Source of the DNA: Tyto alba
Taxonomy: Eukaryota > Chordata > Aves > Strigiformes > Tytonidae
DNA: 64,000 nt
NCBI RefSeq assembly: GCF_018691265.1
Contig: NW_024881321.1
Coordinates: 24,091,698-24,155,697 of the forward strand
Direction: 5' to 3'
Made by a program: the position numbers and the translations under genes. The notes below the pieces were generated by a model. That model saw only the letters and a list, made by a program, of their open reading frames with translations. It did no database searches and was not told the DNA's origin. Shown here piece by piece: positions 63,441 to 64,000 of the stretch. The first letter of the stretch is position 1. The number at the start of each line of letters is the position of its first letter.

Positions 63441-63642
63441 GAAAGGAATGGGCAAAATCATCTCAGCAGGAGTAGAAATAGGAATTATTTCACAGAAGAA
63501 ATAAACAATTCTGATATATTAGTTCAAAAGATAATGGAGCGAGATCAAAAGATAACAGAGCAAATACATTGCAGTATCATACAAATTAAAATTACTGAGT
63601 TTACTTACAAGGTTCTTTAAAACATGATATATATTTTTGAGT

Positions 63643-63668
63643 TGTTTGTTTGTTTGTTTGTTTGTTTT
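63643..63668. repeat. (TTTG)n microsatellite
   Basis: About six TTTG units ending in a T run. Confidence 0.9.
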
Positions 63669-64000
63669 TCTGTCAGACTATTTTTTATACCACTAGGGAA
63701 ATTTATATTCTTTTTTTCTACAAAAGAAAATGTATTTCTGAAGATTTTCTAAAAGTATTTTTTAAATGACATATAGAGATTTTTGTAGAACTAATTTAGG
63801 ATGCAAGTCAAATTTCACTAATTATTTCTTTCCTTGTGGCCATCCCAGGCTTATGCCAGAAAACATTGCATCTCTACTGTCATGCATTCTTAGGAAATAT
63901 AATATGCAAATGAGAATTCTAATTGGCTAAGGACACATGCAGGCTGGAAATTTTTGATTACTACCCTTAAGAAAAAAAAGAGGGAAAACCCAAGGTATAC
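63669..64000. other. AT-rich sequence, nothing recognised
   Basis: No gene or repeat family was seen up to the window end. Confidence 0.5.

Overview
The window looks like bird nuclear DNA. It is AT-rich and non-coding in appearance, and most of what can be recognised is CR1, the dominant avian LINE. CR1 is identified by its 3' tail of ATTCTATG-like octamers, the phrase for 'ggtcccttccaaccc', and the conserved C-terminal reverse-transcriptase reading frame. There are also avian-type solo LTRs. I see no mammalian Alu or L1, no bacterial gene structure, no tRNA or rRNA, and no CRISPR. No complete host protein-coding gene can be supported. The window reads as a gene desert or the inside of a very large intron. 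The species cannot be told from the sequence.

Layout. 1-14.2 kb is AT-rich sequence with homopolymers, short tandem duplications, a perfect TA hairpin (10812-10847) and weak ancient repeats. 14.2-15.1 kb has an 18-bp minisatellite, a 39-unit AGAAT/GGAAT microsatellite and the CR1 (minus) from whose tail it grew. 15-25 kb is AT-rich with two weak exon-like segments, a doubled ATGCAT palindrome and long A or T runs. 25.1-25.7 kb is a solo LTR (minus). 28-29.7 kb is a long CR1 (plus) with a decayed reverse transcriptase. 34.6-35.5 kb is a CR1 (minus) lacking its 3' end. 36.6-37.4 kb is a CpG-rich solo LTR (plus) of the same family as the one at 25 kb. 37.9-39.0 kb has protein-like but broken reading frames on the minus strand. 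39.1-40.2 kb is a second, different LTR-like element containing a GC-rich minisatellite. 41.1-41.3 kb is a MIR-like SINE fragment. 44.1 kb has a 41-A run. 45.0-46.2 kb is a third copy of the first LTR family (minus). 46.3-47.2 kb and 49.3-49.8 kb are unexplained higher-GC segments. 51.1-53.7 kb is a cluster of three CR1 pieces, two minus and one plus, arranged head to head. 59.0-59.3 and 60.5-61.4 kb are CR1 (minus). 61.9-62.4 kb is a second broken coding-like segment (minus). 63.0-63.4 kb has a CR1 tail and an older CR1/L3-like fragment (plus).

Nothing here forms an operon or pathway. The story is of successive retroelement insertions into an AT-rich background. The items most worth following are the decayed reading frames at 38 and 62 kb, because processed pseudogenes are scarce in birds, the three related solo LTRs, the second LTR-like element with its minisatellite, and a recurring fold-back motif seen in degenerate form at four places.
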